A stretch of DNA of 64,000 bases from positions 124,001-188,000 of the forward strand of contig JAXMCE010000001.1 of NCBI GenBank assembly GCA_046349515.1. The letters are read 5' to 3'. The first letter of the stretch is position 1. Every line of letters starts with the position of its first letter. The stretch comes from JBGPGW01 sp046349515 (GTDB lineage: Bacteria; Pseudomonadota; Alphaproteobacteria; CADEGL01). The notes below the pieces were generated by a model, which ran no database searches, had not been told where the DNA came from, and saw only the letters and a list, made by a program, of their open reading frames with translations. Shown here piece after piece: positions 17,189 through 26,412 of the stretch. The position numbers and the translations under genes were made by a program.

Positions 17189-18655
17189 TCACTCGAAGGC
17201 GGCCGTGAGGTCGCCCGCATTCGCGCGCACGCCCGCGAGCGGCTCGAGCGCGAAGCGCCGCGTGATGAACTTGATGATCGAGGTCGTGTCGTATTGCGTG
17301 TGGTCAACGTGGCGCTTCTTCGCGAACGGCGAGACGATGATGAGCGGCACGCGATTCCCCGGCCCCCAGCGGTCGCCCGCCGGCGGCGGCACGTGGTCCC
17401 AGAATCCGCCGTTCTCGTCATAGGCGACGATGATCGCCGTCTTGCGCCAGAGCGCCGTGTTGGCCTGGATGCGCTGGATGAGCGAGACGATGTGCCGGTC
17501 GCCCGAGAGCACCTCGGCGTAGCCCGGATGCTCGTTGAGGTTGCCCTGAGGCTTGTAGAAGGCGACCTGGGGCAAGGTGCCGGCGTCGATGTCGCGGAGA
17601 AATTCGCCGCCGTCCTTCAGATGCTCGGCCCGGTCGGCCGTGCCCGGCGCGAAGCGGAGGAAATAGTTGAAGGGCTGGTGGTGCGGCTGGAAGTTGACCT
17701 TGCCGTTGTCGTAGATGATCGCGCGGTCGGCCAGCGCCTGGTTCCACGCACCCGCATACCAGGCCCAGCTGACGCCTTTTTCCGAGAGCGCGTCGCCGAT
17801 GGTGCGCGCTGTCTGCGGCGGCATTCGCATCTTCGCCGCGGGATCCGCCAGCAACGGATCGCCGTCCGCGGCGGGCTTGATTCCGCTCGGCTGGTAGGGA
17901 GGCTGGAGCGTGTTGACGCCGTAGCCGTCCGGCGTCACGGCACCGTCGGCCAAGGCCGGCGGCCCGTCCATCGCGGATGCGGGTGAATCGGCCTTGCGTG
18001 CAAGCCGCCCCTCGCCGTCGAGCGTCGCGCGGATCGAGGCGTCCGCGTCCTTGAACTCGGGCGTGCAGGCGCAGACGAGCCAAAAGTGGTTGAGCATGGA
18101 GCCGCCGAAGGCGCCCATGAAGGCGTGGTCGGCGAGCGTGTAGCGCCGCGCGATCGACCACATCGGCAGTTTCGATCCGTCGTAGTAGCCCATGACGAGG
18201 CCGCCCGCATCCGAGACGGCGGCGAAGCGGTCGTTCCGCCCGCCATCGATCTGCTCCTGGTTCTGGTAGAAGCGGTGGACGAGGTCGCGCGTCGGCACGC
18301 TCAACGGCTTGGCGACGGGCTTCCGGTCGATGCGGAACGGCCGGTTGGGAAGGCCCGTGGGATAGCTCGGATCGGCCGTGCCGCCGGCATCCTTCTTGTC
18401 CGACCAGACCGGCGGCAGGGCGCTCAAGACCGCGCCGTTGCGGTCGACCTGCGGCACGTCATGCGCGAGCGCATCCTTGATGCCGCGAGCTCCGGGATAA
18501 AGGCCGTAGAGGTTGTCGAAGCTCCGATTCTCCGCGTAGATCACGATGATGTGCTCGATGCGGTCGATCGACGCGGCGCTTGCCGCCGACGCGCACGCGG
18601 CGCTTGCCGCGGCCAAGACCGAGACGACGCATCGGATCAATCGCCCTACGTCCAT
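17189..18655 (-). CDS. Exported phosphoesterase (AcpA / phospholipase C-like)
   Basis: Secreted or periplasmic phosphoesterase of 488 residues. A signal peptide (GRLIRCVVSVLAAASAACASAASAA) precedes the family start IEHIIVIYAENRSFDNLYGLYPGARG, whose Glu and Asn bind metal. Later motifs are HAFMGAFGGSMLNHFWLVCACTP, WAWYAGAWNQ, IIVAYDENGGFWDHVPPP and RVPLIIVSPFAKKRHVDHTQYDTTSI, all typical of the AcpA/non-haemolytic PLC family. The start at 18655 is supported by a GGAGGG 5 bases upstream; the ATG at 18667 overlaps that ribosome site. Likely frees phosphate from extracellular phosphomonoesters or phospholipids; substrate unresolved. Confidence 0.88.
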   Translation of the reverse strand: MDVGRLIRCVVSVLAAASAACASAASAASIDRIEHIIVIYAENRSFDNLYGLYPGARGIKDALAHDVPQVDRNGAVLSALPPVWSDKKDAGGTADPSYPTGLPNRPFRIDRKPVAKPLSVPTRDLVHRFYQNQEQIDGGRNDRFAAVSDAGGLVMGYYDGSKLPMWSIARRYTLADHAFMGAFGGSMLNHFWLVCACTPEFKDADASIRATLDGEGRLARKADSPASAMDGPPALADGAVTPDGYGVNTLQPPYQPSGIKPAADGDPLLADPAAKMRMPPQTARTIGDALSEKGVSWAWYAGAWNQALADRAIIYDNGKVNFQPHHQPFNYFLRFAPGTADRAEHLKDGGEFLRDIDAGTLPQVAFYKPQGNLNEHPGYAEVLSGDRHIVSLIQRIQANTALWRKTAIIVAYDENGGFWDHVPPPAGDRWGPGNRVPLIIVSPFAKKRHVDHTQYDTTSIIKFITRRFALEPLAGVRANAGDLTAAFE

Positions 18656-18838
18656 GAGTCCCTCCATTGCTTATTCCCGGTCACGCCCGACCGCGAAAGC
18701 GCCCCGCCGATCGACGAGACAGTATGGCGTCTCCGTGACCGTTTCGTTGCAGGCAGGCCCGCGACATGGCGCCTCGGCAACGGCCACCCCCTTCGACGCC
18801 AAATCGGCGGCACTGTCAACCGAAGAGGCCAGCGGCGG

Positions 18839-19837
18839 CTAGGACCGCGTCGTCTCCATGAAGAACCGCGCGATGGCGCGGTCATGCCAGGGCGCCTTGT
18901 GGCCCCGCGCGTGGAAGCCGACATGGCCGCCCGATTCCGTGAGCACCGGCCGCAGCATGGCGTTTCTCGGCCAATCGTACGCAAGGTACGGGCGCGGCGG
19001 AATCCACGGATCGTCGAGCGCATGGATGACGAGCGTCGGCACCCGCACGCCGTCGAGATAGGCCTTGGCCGAGCAATGGGCGTAGTAATCGTCGGCGCCC
19101 GTGAATCCGTTGCGCGGGGCAACGAAGGTGTCATCGAACGCATAGACGCTCCGCGCGCGCCGGATCGCGATCCGCTCCGCATCCGAGAGCGCCGCCGGCG
19201 CCGCGAGCGCTTCCTGCTTCATCGCGAGGATCATGTAGAGGTGATAGAGCGTGTTGCGCCACGCCATGAGGCGCTGGCCAGCCTCCGCAAGGTCGATCGG
19301 CGCCGAGATGACCGCGGCCGCGCGGAAGGGTGCCGCCGCCCCTTCCTCGCCGAGATATTTGAGCAGCATGGAGCCGCCGAGCGAGAAGCCGACCGCGACG
19401 ATGCCGTTCGCCGTCACATGGCGCGGCAGCGATGCGAGAGCGCGCCGCAGATCGTCCGAGCGCCCCGCATGGTACTGGTCGCGGCAGAAGGCGCGGCTCG
19501 GCCCTGCGCCCCGGAGGTTCAAGCGCAGCACGGGGAAGCCCTCGCCGAGGAACCACGCGGCCGAGGCGCGCACATAGGCGCTGTCCTCGCAACCCGCGAG
19601 GCCGTGGATGATGACGACCAACGGCCGCACTGGCGCCCGCTCGACCGCCGCGCCATTCGCGTGGTAGGCGGCGGCCAGCGAATCGCCGTCGCCGAGCGGC
19701 AGGAGAATTCGCACGGCCGGCCACCGGTCGAGATTCGCGCTCGGCCGCACGAGGAAGTTGCGCACCGTCTGGAGATCGCCGCCCCACCACGGCCCGCGCG
19801 GCCCGAATCGCTCTGCTGAATCGCCGATCCCGTGCAT
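18839..19837 (-). CDS. YheT-like alpha/beta hydrolase
   Basis: Alpha/beta-hydrolase of 332 residues in the YheT/ABHD1-3 group, probably an esterase or lipase acting at the membrane. PWWGGDLQTVRNFL at the N-terminus is the group's marker. The triad is visible as Ser in VGFSLGGSMLLKYLGEEG, Asp in HALDDPWIP and His in GGHVGFHARG; the oxyanion motif is IIHGLAGCEDSAYVR. The start at 19837 (MHGIGDSAERF) is preferred over ATG 19846 and over a longer open frame to 19960 that runs through three short direct repeats. The 183 bp between it and the phosphoesterase hold nothing recognisable. Confidence 0.86.
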   Translation of the reverse strand: MHGIGDSAERFGPRGPWWGGDLQTVRNFLVRPSANLDRWPAVRILLPLGDGDSLAAAYHANGAAVERAPVRPLVVIIHGLAGCEDSAYVRASAAWFLGEGFPVLRLNLRGAGPSRAFCRDQYHAGRSDDLRRALASLPRHVTANGIVAVGFSLGGSMLLKYLGEEGAAAPFRAAAVISAPIDLAEAGQRLMAWRNTLYHLYMILAMKQEALAAPAALSDAERIAIRRARSVYAFDDTFVAPRNGFTGADDYYAHCSAKAYLDGVRVPTLVIHALDDPWIPPRPYLAYDWPRNAMLRPVLTESGGHVGFHARGHKAPWHDRAIARFFMETTRS

Positions 19838-19847
19838 CGGTCTCATT

Positions 19848-19897
19848 CTAATCTGCGCGCTCAATTTTAATCTGGGCGCATAGTTTAATCTGGACGA
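19848..19897. repeat. Three near-identical 13-bp direct repeats
   Basis: CTAATCTGCGCGC (19848-19860), TTAATCTGGGCGC (19867-19879) and TTAATCTGGACGA (19885-19897) recur at start-to-start intervals of 19 and 18 bp. They lie in the divergent region between the YheT-like hydrolase and the Sel1 protein, just upstream of the hydrolase start. Helical phasing near two turns would suit a cooperatively bound regulator; that is inference. Confidence 0.6.
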
Positions 19898-20029
19898 ACA
19901 GGGCGCCAAATCAATTGCCGCGCCCGCCCCCACGCGGCACACTCCGCGGCACCGCAACACGCTTGGTCACAGTTTCGCCACACGAATGATGACCGTGTCC
20001 CTCATGCGCACCAATACGAGCGCCGTCTC

Positions 20030-21175
20030 TTGAGACGAGCCCTGAGGCTCCTCGTTCCTCTGGCCTTCCTCCTCGTCCTCCCGTTTGCCGCGGGAGCGGA
20101 GTTCGAGGCGGGACAGCGTGCCTACGACCAGGGCGATTTCGCGATGGCCTTGCGCGAGTGGCGGCCGGCGGCCGATGCGGGCCATGCGGGCGCGCGGAAC
20201 GGTCTCGGCCTTCTCTATCGCGACGGCAAGGGCGTGGCGCCGAGCGATGCGGAGGCCGTCGCCTGGTTCCGCCTCGCGGCCCAACAGGGCTCGGCCGAGG
20301 CCGAGAACAATTTGGGCGTCATGGCCGAGGAAGGGCGCGGCGTCGCCCAGAACGATGCTGAGGCCGTGCGCCTCTACCGGAGCGCCGCGGAGAAGAAGCT
20401 GCCGGCGGCCGCAAGCAATCTCGGCCTCATGTATGCGAGGGGCCGCGGCGTGCCTCGCGACGACCAGGCGGCCGTGCGCTGGTTCCAGCTCGCGGCCGCG
20501 CAAGGCTATGCGCCGGCGCAGCACAATCTGGCCTTCATGTATGTCGAGGGGCGCGGCGTCGCGCAGAATTTCGCCGAAGCCGTGCGCTGGTACCGCCAGG
20601 CCGCGGCGCAGGGCCACGCGGCGGCGCAGAACAACCTCGGACGGCGCTACGAGCTTGGCCAGGGAGTCGCGACCGACGAGGCCGAGGCCGCGCACTGGTA
20701 CCAGCTCGCAGCCGCTCAGGGGCGCACGGAGGCACAGTTCAACCTGGGGCAGCTCTACGAGGATGGGCGCGGCGTGCCACGCGACCTGGCCGAGGCGCGC
20801 CGCCTCTACGAGCAGGCGGCGGCGAAATACCCGCCGGGGCGCGAGCGCGACGACGCGATCAAGGCGCGCGACCGCGTGAACGCCAAGCTCGCGGCCGCGA
20901 TCGGCGAGCCGGCACTCGCCGGCGCGTGGCGAAGCACGACCGGCGCCCGCCAGTCGCTCACCATCAGGGACACGGGCGACTATCTTCTTCTCACGACGAC
21001 CGCCGCGGGCGGCGAGACGCGCGAGACGGGCCGCTGGTTCGCCAAGGACGGGCGCGCCACGCGCATGGCCCAGGGCCGCACGGTCGAGCTTCGCTACCGT
21101 CTCATCGACCCCCAGAGCTTCGAGACTGCCCCGTCGGGCGGGGCCTGGACGCGCTGGGTCCGCGCCGGAACCTGA
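20030..21175 (+). CDS. Sel1-repeat (SLR) exported protein
   Basis: Protein of 381 residues with an N-terminal signal peptide (LRLLVPLAFLLVLPFAAGAE) and about six consecutive Sel1-like repeats of 36 residues, recognisable by units such as AxNNLGxMYxxGRGVxxDxAEAVRWYRxAAxQG between about residues 45 and 270. A C-terminal 90-residue domain (LAGAWRSTTGARQSLTIRDTGDYLLLTTTAAGG...) resembles a small beta-rich lipocalin-like fold. Sel1 repeats mediate protein contacts in the periplasm or outer membrane. Translation seems to start at a TTG (20030), since no in-frame ATG precedes the repeats and the signal peptide depends on it. The function is unknown. Confidence 0.8.
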   Translation: MRRALRLLVPLAFLLVLPFAAGAEFEAGQRAYDQGDFAMALREWRPAADAGHAGARNGLGLLYRDGKGVAPSDAEAVAWFRLAAQQGSAEAENNLGVMAEEGRGVAQNDAEAVRLYRSAAEKKLPAAASNLGLMYARGRGVPRDDQAAVRWFQLAAAQGYAPAQHNLAFMYVEGRGVAQNFAEAVRWYRQAAAQGHAAAQNNLGRRYELGQGVATDEAEAAHWYQLAAAQGRTEAQFNLGQLYEDGRGVPRDLAEARRLYEQAAAKYPPGRERDDAIKARDRVNAKLAAAIGEPALAGAWRSTTGARQSLTIRDTGDYLLLTTTAAGGETRETGRWFAKDGRATRMAQGRTVELRYRLIDPQSFETAPSGGAWTRWVRAGT

Positions 21176-21284
21176 GTCGCGCCGAAGAGCGCGATTGCCG
21201 CAGGCGAGACCAAGGCCCACACTCGGATGCGCGCTTCGTCCGGCTCCGACGCCGGATGGCGTCGCGCGCTCGAGAGGAGGCTCC

Positions 21285-22046
21285 ATGGAACTCAACGGCA
21301 AGACGGCCCTCATCACCGGCGGGACCTCCGGCATCGGCGCCGCGACGGTCGCGGCCTTCGCCCGCGAGGGCGCGCGCGTGCTCTTCACGGGCCGCGACCG
21401 CGCACGCGGCGCGCGCGTCCAGGCGGCCTGCGCAAGTGATCAGGTCACATTCCTGCCCGGCGACCTGAAGGATACCGAGTTCACCCACGGCCTCGTCTCC
21501 CAAGCGATCCGCCAACTCGGCTCGCTCGACATCCTTGTCAACAATGCGGGCCTTCTCTATCGCACGGCCCCCATCGACACGAGCGACGCCCATTGGCGCG
21601 AGATGTTCCAGGTCAACGTCGATTCGGTGTTCGTGCTCTCGCGCGCGGCCGTCGAGGCCATGCGGGCCGCGAAGACGCGCGGCGCGATCGTGAACGTGGG
21701 CTCCGAGACGAGTCTCGTCGGCGCCAAGGGCCTCGGCGCCTATGCCGCGACCAAGGGAGCGGTCGCGCTCCTCACGCGCTCCATGGCGCTCGACCATGCC
21801 GAGGAGGGCATCCGCATCAACGCCGTCTGCCCCGGCGAGGTGCACACGGCGATGCTCGAATCGGCGATCACCCAGCGCGGCATGAAGGTGCCCGAGGGCC
21901 TCGGCGTTCTCGCGAGCCACGTGCCTATGAAGCGCGTATCCCAGCCCGAGGAGATCGCGGAGACAATCCTGTTCCTCGCCTCCCAACGCGCGAGCTACAT
22001 CACCGGCGCGCTTCTCTCGGTGGACGGCGGCACGACCGCGCGCTAG
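21285..22046 (+). CDS. Short-chain dehydrogenase/reductase
   Basis: NAD(P)-dependent classical SDR of 253 residues. Visible motifs are TGGTSGIG (cofactor binding), DILVNNAGLLY, the catalytic Ser in VNVGSETSLVG, YAATK (Tyr-Lys pair) and the C-terminal ITGALLSVDGGTTAR. The substrate is unknown; it belongs to the FabG-like group. GAGAGGAGG lies 6 bases before the ATG at 21285. It stands alone, between the Sel1 protein and a membrane exporter in the same direction. Confidence 0.9.
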   Translation: MELNGKTALITGGTSGIGAATVAAFAREGARVLFTGRDRARGARVQAACASDQVTFLPGDLKDTEFTHGLVSQAIRQLGSLDILVNNAGLLYRTAPIDTSDAHWREMFQVNVDSVFVLSRAAVEAMRAAKTRGAIVNVGSETSLVGAKGLGAYAATKGAVALLTRSMALDHAEEGIRINAVCPGEVHTAMLESAITQRGMKVPEGLGVLASHVPMKRVSQPEEIAETILFLASQRASYITGALLSVDGGTTAR

Positions 22047-22133
22047 ACCCGTCGATATCGGGCAGATCGCGCTTCAGCCGGTGGCTCGTCGTGATGCAAG
22101 ATCCGTATCGGCCGCGAAGGAAGGAGATGTCTC

Positions 22134-23144
22134 GTGACAGCCATCGTCCTCGCTGGTGAGGCGCGCGATCCATCTCGCTTCACCGCGCTTCGGCGCGCAG
22201 CCGCCGCGACCACGGCGCGCCACCCGTTCTTTTGGGGCGTCGTTCTCATGGTCCTGACCACGAGTCTGTGGGGCTTGACCTTCCTGCCGCCGATCGCCAT
22301 CCCCGACGCCACAGCCACCGAAGTCGCGTTTGGCCGCTTCCTCGTGTACGGCCTCATTTCGTCTCTCACGCTCGATCTCGGCCGCCTCTTGCGCCTGCCC
22401 GCAGGGATCCTCGTGCGCGCCCTCCTCTTCGCCCTGGCCGGCAACGTCGTCTATTACGTCGTGCTCATGGTGGGCATGCGGCTCGCCGGCGCCACGATGG
22501 GCGTGCTGATCATCGGCTTGCTTCCCGTGACGGTCTCGGTCGTCGGGCAATTGCACGCCGATGCCCGCGCGCTCAAGGGTCTCGCCGTTCCCTTCTTGCT
22601 GTTCGGGGCCGGCGTGATCTTTTTCAATGCGGCACGGACCGATTTCTTCCGCGACGTCTCCCATCTCTCGTTCGTCGGCCTTCTCTGCATCACGGCGAGC
22701 CTCGCGATGTGGACCTGGTACGCCATTGCCAACGCCCGCTTTCTCAAGGCGACGACCGTGGTTTCCGCGAAGGAATGGAGCTCCATCATCGGAATCCTCT
22801 CGCTCATCGTGTCCCTCGCCGGCCTTCCCGTCAGTTGGTCGCTCGGCCTTGCGCGCGATCCGAGCACCCTGAGTGTCCCGGATTTGTCCCAGCTCGCGCT
22901 CTGGAGTGTCCTTCTCGGCGCGGGAACGACCTGGCTCGGCACGGTCCTTTTCAACATGGCGTCCAAGCTTCTTGAGGTTTCGGTGCTCGGCCAACTCATC
23001 GTCTTCGACGTGATTTTCGGCACGATCTATGTATTGATGGTGATGGATACGGCACCTTCGATTTTCGAGCTGGCAGGCTTGGCGGTAGCCCTGTTCGCAA
23101 TCTGGCTGTCAGTCCATCGGCTTCAGCGCCTTGGGCAACCGTAA
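22134..23144 (+). CDS. EamA/DMT-type membrane transporter
   Basis: Integral inner-membrane protein of 336 residues with about ten hydrophobic helices in two similar halves, as in drug/metabolite (EamA) exporters. The first half begins HPFFWGVVLMVLTTSLWGLTFLPPIAI and includes VAFGRFLVYGLIS; the second begins near WSLGL and ends with GLAVALFAIWLSVHR. Translation begins at a GTG (22134), supported by AAGGAAGGAG just upstream; the preceding SDR stop is 87 bp away. Probably exports an amino acid or small metabolite; the substrate cannot be read. Confidence 0.83.
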   Translation: MTAIVLAGEARDPSRFTALRRAAAATTARHPFFWGVVLMVLTTSLWGLTFLPPIAIPDATATEVAFGRFLVYGLISSLTLDLGRLLRLPAGILVRALLFALAGNVVYYVVLMVGMRLAGATMGVLIIGLLPVTVSVVGQLHADARALKGLAVPFLLFGAGVIFFNAARTDFFRDVSHLSFVGLLCITASLAMWTWYAIANARFLKATTVVSAKEWSSIIGILSLIVSLAGLPVSWSLGLARDPSTLSVPDLSQLALWSVLLGAGTTWLGTVLFNMASKLLEVSVLGQLIVFDVIFGTIYVLMVMDTAPSIFELAGLAVALFAIWLSVHRLQRLGQP

Positions 23145-23249
23145 GTTGTCCGAGTGTCGGGGCTGTCGCCGACGCACGGCTAGGCGCGGCAACCGCCCAT
23201 GGGACACGCGGCAAAGCATCTCTAAGGCATCTCCAGGGAGTCTGACGCC

Positions 23250-24470
23250 GTGCCTCCTCGAACATTGACTGCCCAGTGCTGCGTCGTGGGCGGAGGCCCC
23301 GCGGGGCTCGTCGCGGGCCTCTTGCTCGCGCGCGCCGGCGTCGAGGTCGTCGTCCTCGAGAAGCACGCGGATTTCCTCCGCGACTTCCGCGGCGACACGA
23401 TCCACCCCTCGACGCTCGAGGTCATGGCCGAGATCGGCCTCCTCGACGGGCTCCTCACGCTGCCGCACCAGAAGGTGCCGCGCCTCGCGGCGCAATTCGG
23501 CGACCAGCTCGTGCAGATGGCCGATTTCGGCTCCCTTCCCACGCGCTGCAAGTTCATCGCCATGATGCCGCAATGGGACTTCCTCGACTTCCTCGCGGCG
23601 GAAGGGCGGCGCTATCCCGCCTTCAGGCTTTTCAATTCGGCCGCGGTGACCGAGCTCATCGAGACGGGCGAGCGCATCGAGGGTGTGCGCGCCGCGACGG
23701 CCGAAGGACCGCTCGAGGTACGGGCGAATCTCGTCCTCGCCGCCGACGGCCGGCACTCGACGGTGCGCGCGGCGGCGGGCTTCACGGTCGAGGAACTGGG
23801 CGCGCCCATGGACGTGCTGTGGTTCCGCCTGTCGCGCGCGGCGAGCGATCCCGCCGACACGATGGGCCGCTTCGATCCCGGCCGCATCTTCATCATGATC
23901 AACCGCGGCAGCTACTGGCAGTGCGCCTATGTGATCCCCAAGGGCGATCATGAGCGCGTGAAGGCGCTGGGGTTGGATGCGTTCCGGCGGGGTGTCGCCG
24001 CGGCCGCACCCTTCGTCCGCGACCGGACGGGCGAGATCGCGAGCCTCGATGATGCGAAGCTGCTGACTGTGCGAGTCGATTTCCTGCCGCGCTGGTACAG
24101 GACAGGGCTTCTCTGCATCGGCGACGCGGCGCACGCCATGTCGCCCGTCGGCGGCGTCGGCATCAACCTCGCGATCCAGGACGCCGTCGCCGCGGCGAAC
24201 ATCCTGGCCGAGCCGCTCAAGGCCGGACGGCTCACCCTCGATCATCTGCGACGCGTGCAGGCGCGGCGCGAATGGCCGGTGCGCATGACCCAGCGCGTCC
24301 AGGTCTTCGTCCAGAACCGCGTGATCCGCCCGGTCCTCGGCGAGGGCGAGGCGGTGCGCCCGCCGCTCATCCTCCGCCTGATGCAGCGCCTGCCGGTCTT
24401 GCAGCGCATCCCGTCGCGCCTGATCGGCATGGGCTTCCGCCCGGAGCACGTGCGGACGACGGTCGCCTGA
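23250..24470 (+). CDS. FAD-dependent monooxygenase (PHBH/UbiH-like)
   Basis: Flavoprotein hydroxylase-type enzyme of 406 residues. The dinucleotide fold reads CCVVGGGPAGLVAGLLLARAG, followed by the acidic VVLEKH. The DG motif is LVLAADGRHSTVR and the second FAD motif is CIGDAAHAMSPVGGVGINLAIQDAVAAANIL. This order is that of aromatic-ring or polyketide hydroxylases. Translation starts at GTG 23250. The substrate is unknown, and no ring-cleavage gene is adjacent, although the convergent RraA-like aldolase could be catabolic. Confidence 0.85.
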   Translation: MPPRTLTAQCCVVGGGPAGLVAGLLLARAGVEVVVLEKHADFLRDFRGDTIHPSTLEVMAEIGLLDGLLTLPHQKVPRLAAQFGDQLVQMADFGSLPTRCKFIAMMPQWDFLDFLAAEGRRYPAFRLFNSAAVTELIETGERIEGVRAATAEGPLEVRANLVLAADGRHSTVRAAAGFTVEELGAPMDVLWFRLSRAASDPADTMGRFDPGRIFIMINRGSYWQCAYVIPKGDHERVKALGLDAFRRGVAAAAPFVRDRTGEIASLDDAKLLTVRVDFLPRWYRTGLLCIGDAAHAMSPVGGVGINLAIQDAVAAANILAEPLKAGRLTLDHLRRVQARREWPVRMTQRVQVFVQNRVIRPVLGEGEAVRPPLILRLMQRLPVLQRIPSRLIGMGFRPEHVRTTVA

Positions 24471-24505
24471 GTCCCCTGCCGACTCGCGCGCGAGGCGGCG
24501 GCGTC

Positions 24506-25174
24506 TCAGCCCTTTCCCACCTTGTCCACCGACGGCAGGCCGATGAGGTCGACCGTGCGGGCACCGGCCTCGATCTTCGCGACCATCTCCACTTCCTTCG
24601 CCATCCGCGCGCGGCAGCGTTCGAGCAGCCCGGCCATCTGGTCGGGGCGGACCACGGCGATGCCGTCATCGTCGCCGACGAGGAGGTCGCCCGGCGCGAC
24701 CGGCACGCCGCCGCACTGGATCGGCGCGTTGATCGCCCCGCCCCAGCCCTTGTGCGGTCCCGCCGGCACGCCGCCCCGCGCGTAGACCGGCACGCGCGAG
24801 CGGCGGAGCTCCGCGAGGTCGCGCACCGCGCCGTCGACGACGACCGCGGCAAGACCCTTCAACTCGCCCGCACGGTGGAGGATCGAGCCCCACACGGCGG
24901 TCCTGAGGAATCCGCCGGCGTTGACCACGAGCACCGCCGCGGGCCAGGCGATGGTGAGCGCGTAGTGAAGCGCGCTGTTGTCAGCGACCATGCATTCGAC
25001 GGTCAGGGCCTGGCCGACGAAGCTCGAGCCTGTCGCCACGGGCTTGATCGCCGCGTCCATGGCACCCGCGCGATTGAGCTCGTCGGTCACGATCGCGGCG
25101 GGGACGCCCTGCCAGGACGCGATGACACGCGCATCGAGGAGCGGTTTCGGGGCGGGGTTGAGCGTGAGCGCCAT
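24506..25174 (-). CDS. RraA-like / HMG-CHA aldolase family protein
   Basis: Protein of 222 residues in the RraA-like superfamily, which includes the class II 4-hydroxy-4-methyl-2-oxoglutarate / 4-carboxy-4-hydroxy-2-oxoadipate aldolases. The core AVVVDGAVRDLAELRRSRVPVYARG contains the conserved Arg and Asp that bind substrate and metal, after WGSILHRAGELKGL. C-terminal VAPGDLLVGDDDGIAVVRP is also characteristic. The aldolase reading is more likely than RNase E inhibition because RraA proper is shorter (about 160 residues), but the substrate is not certain. It lies downstream of a FAD oxidoreductase on the same strand, 46 bp away, suggesting one catabolic operon. Confidence 0.82.
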   Translation of the reverse strand: MALTLNPAPKPLLDARVIASWQGVPAAIVTDELNRAGAMDAAIKPVATGSSFVGQALTVECMVADNSALHYALTIAWPAAVLVVNAGGFLRTAVWGSILHRAGELKGLAAVVVDGAVRDLAELRRSRVPVYARGGVPAGPHKGWGGAINAPIQCGGVPVAPGDLLVGDDDGIAVVRPDQMAGLLERCRARMAKEVEMVAKIEAGARTVDLIGLPSVDKVGKG

Positions 25175-25220
25175 GGCGTTTCCTCCGGTTGGGTGGGTGC
25201 GGTCGCGGAACGGTCTCAGC

Positions 25221-26402
25221 TCAATACACGCCGGTCTCGCGGATGGCCGCGCCCGTGAAGATGCGCTCGATGCCGAAGCGCGTGAGATCGAGCGTGCGGT
25301 ATTTGCCATGGACGATGAGCTCGGTGATCGCGCGGCCCGCCGCCGGCGCCTGCATGATCCCATGGCCCGAGAATCCCGTGACGACATAAAAATTCTCGAT
25401 ACCCGGATAAAGGCCGATGAGCGCGTTCTGGTCGAGCGTGTTGTAGTCGTAGTGGCAGCAATAGGCGCGGACGAGCTTCAGGGCCTCGAAGACCGAGCTG
25501 CGTTCCGCGAGCTCGGGCCAGATGCGCTCCTCGAAGAGAGCGTAGTCGACGTCGAAATCCTCGGTCGCGGGATCGGCGTCCTCGGGCGGCGAGATGACGC
25601 AGAGAAGGTGCTTGCCCTCTGGCCGGCAGCCGGCACCGTTGGTGTGAAGGATCAGCGGACTCGGCGGAATGGGCACGGACGCGCTCACGATGAAGCCGCA
25701 GCGCTTCCTCGGCTCGACCGGGAGATCGACGCCCGCCATGCGCGCGACTTTGGCCGCATCGCGCGCGCCCGCGGCGTTGACGACCGCGCCCGCCTCGATG
25801 CGCGCGCCTGACTTGAGCGTGACCCCGGTGAGGCGCCCGCCGGTGCGCGCGATCCCCGTCACCTCGTCGGCGATGTATTCAACGCCGAGCGAACGCGCCT
25901 TCCTGCGAAGAGCCATGACCAGCCCGTGCGGGTCGAACCACCCCTCGTTCCGCTCGCCGAGGAAACCGCCGGCGAGGTCGTCGACGTTGAGCCACGGAAA
26001 TTTCGCCGTGAGGCGATCCGGCGGCAGGAAGGTGATCTCCGCGCCATTGGCGCGCTGCACCTTGTGGTTCTCGGCCAGGATGGGAAGCTGGGCCTCTTTC
26101 GCGAGAAGGAGGTAGCCGTTCTCGCGGAAGCCGATATCCGGCGCCTCTCCGTCAACCGCCAAGAGGCGCCCCGCTTCCTTCATGAACGTGGCGCCGAAGA
26201 GCGTCATGCCGATATTCTCGGGCGTCGAGAACTGTTGGCGGATACCGCCCGTCGCGCGGGAGCTCGAGCAGGTTTCGTAGCTCGGATCACGCTCGACGAC
26301 GAGGATCGAGCCCTTGAAGGAAGGGTCCGAGGCCAGGAAATAGGCCGTGGCGCTGCCCATGCCGGCGCCGCCGGCGATCACGATGTCGTAGCGTTTGGCC
26401 AT
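25221..26402 (-). CDS. FAD-dependent oxidoreductase, DadA/sarcosine-oxidase-like
   Basis: D-amino-acid or N-methyl-amino-acid oxidoreductase-type flavoprotein of 393 residues. The FAD fold starts YDIVIAGGAGMGSATAYFLA, followed by LVVERDP and the SRATGGIRQQFST substrate-side segment typical of this DAO subgroup. GAVVNAAGARDAAKVARMAG and, at the C-terminus, FYVVTGFSGHGIMQAPAAGRAITELI complete the fold. The middle Gly of the usual GxGxxG is Ala, a variation frequent in this branch. The exact amine substrate is unknown. It is followed by the RraA-like aldolase and preceded 11 bp upstream by an alpha/beta hydrolase, all leftward. Confidence 0.85.
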   Translation of the reverse strand: MAKRYDIVIAGGAGMGSATAYFLASDPSFKGSILVVERDPSYETCSSSRATGGIRQQFSTPENIGMTLFGATFMKEAGRLLAVDGEAPDIGFRENGYLLLAKEAQLPILAENHKVQRANGAEITFLPPDRLTAKFPWLNVDDLAGGFLGERNEGWFDPHGLVMALRRKARSLGVEYIADEVTGIARTGGRLTGVTLKSGARIEAGAVVNAAGARDAAKVARMAGVDLPVEPRKRCGFIVSASVPIPPSPLILHTNGAGCRPEGKHLLCVISPPEDADPATEDFDVDYALFEERIWPELAERSSVFEALKLVRAYCCHYDYNTLDQNALIGLYPGIENFYVVTGFSGHGIMQAPAAGRAITELIVHGKYRTLDLTRFGIERIFTGAAIRETGVY

Positions 26403-26412
26403 GATGGTCCCG

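Noticed and set aside
25221..26402. Defective FAD-binding motif in the DAO-like oxidoreductase (GGAGMG instead of GxGxxG)
   Set aside because: Ala at this position is frequent in this branch of the family, so it is not a sign of inactivity.
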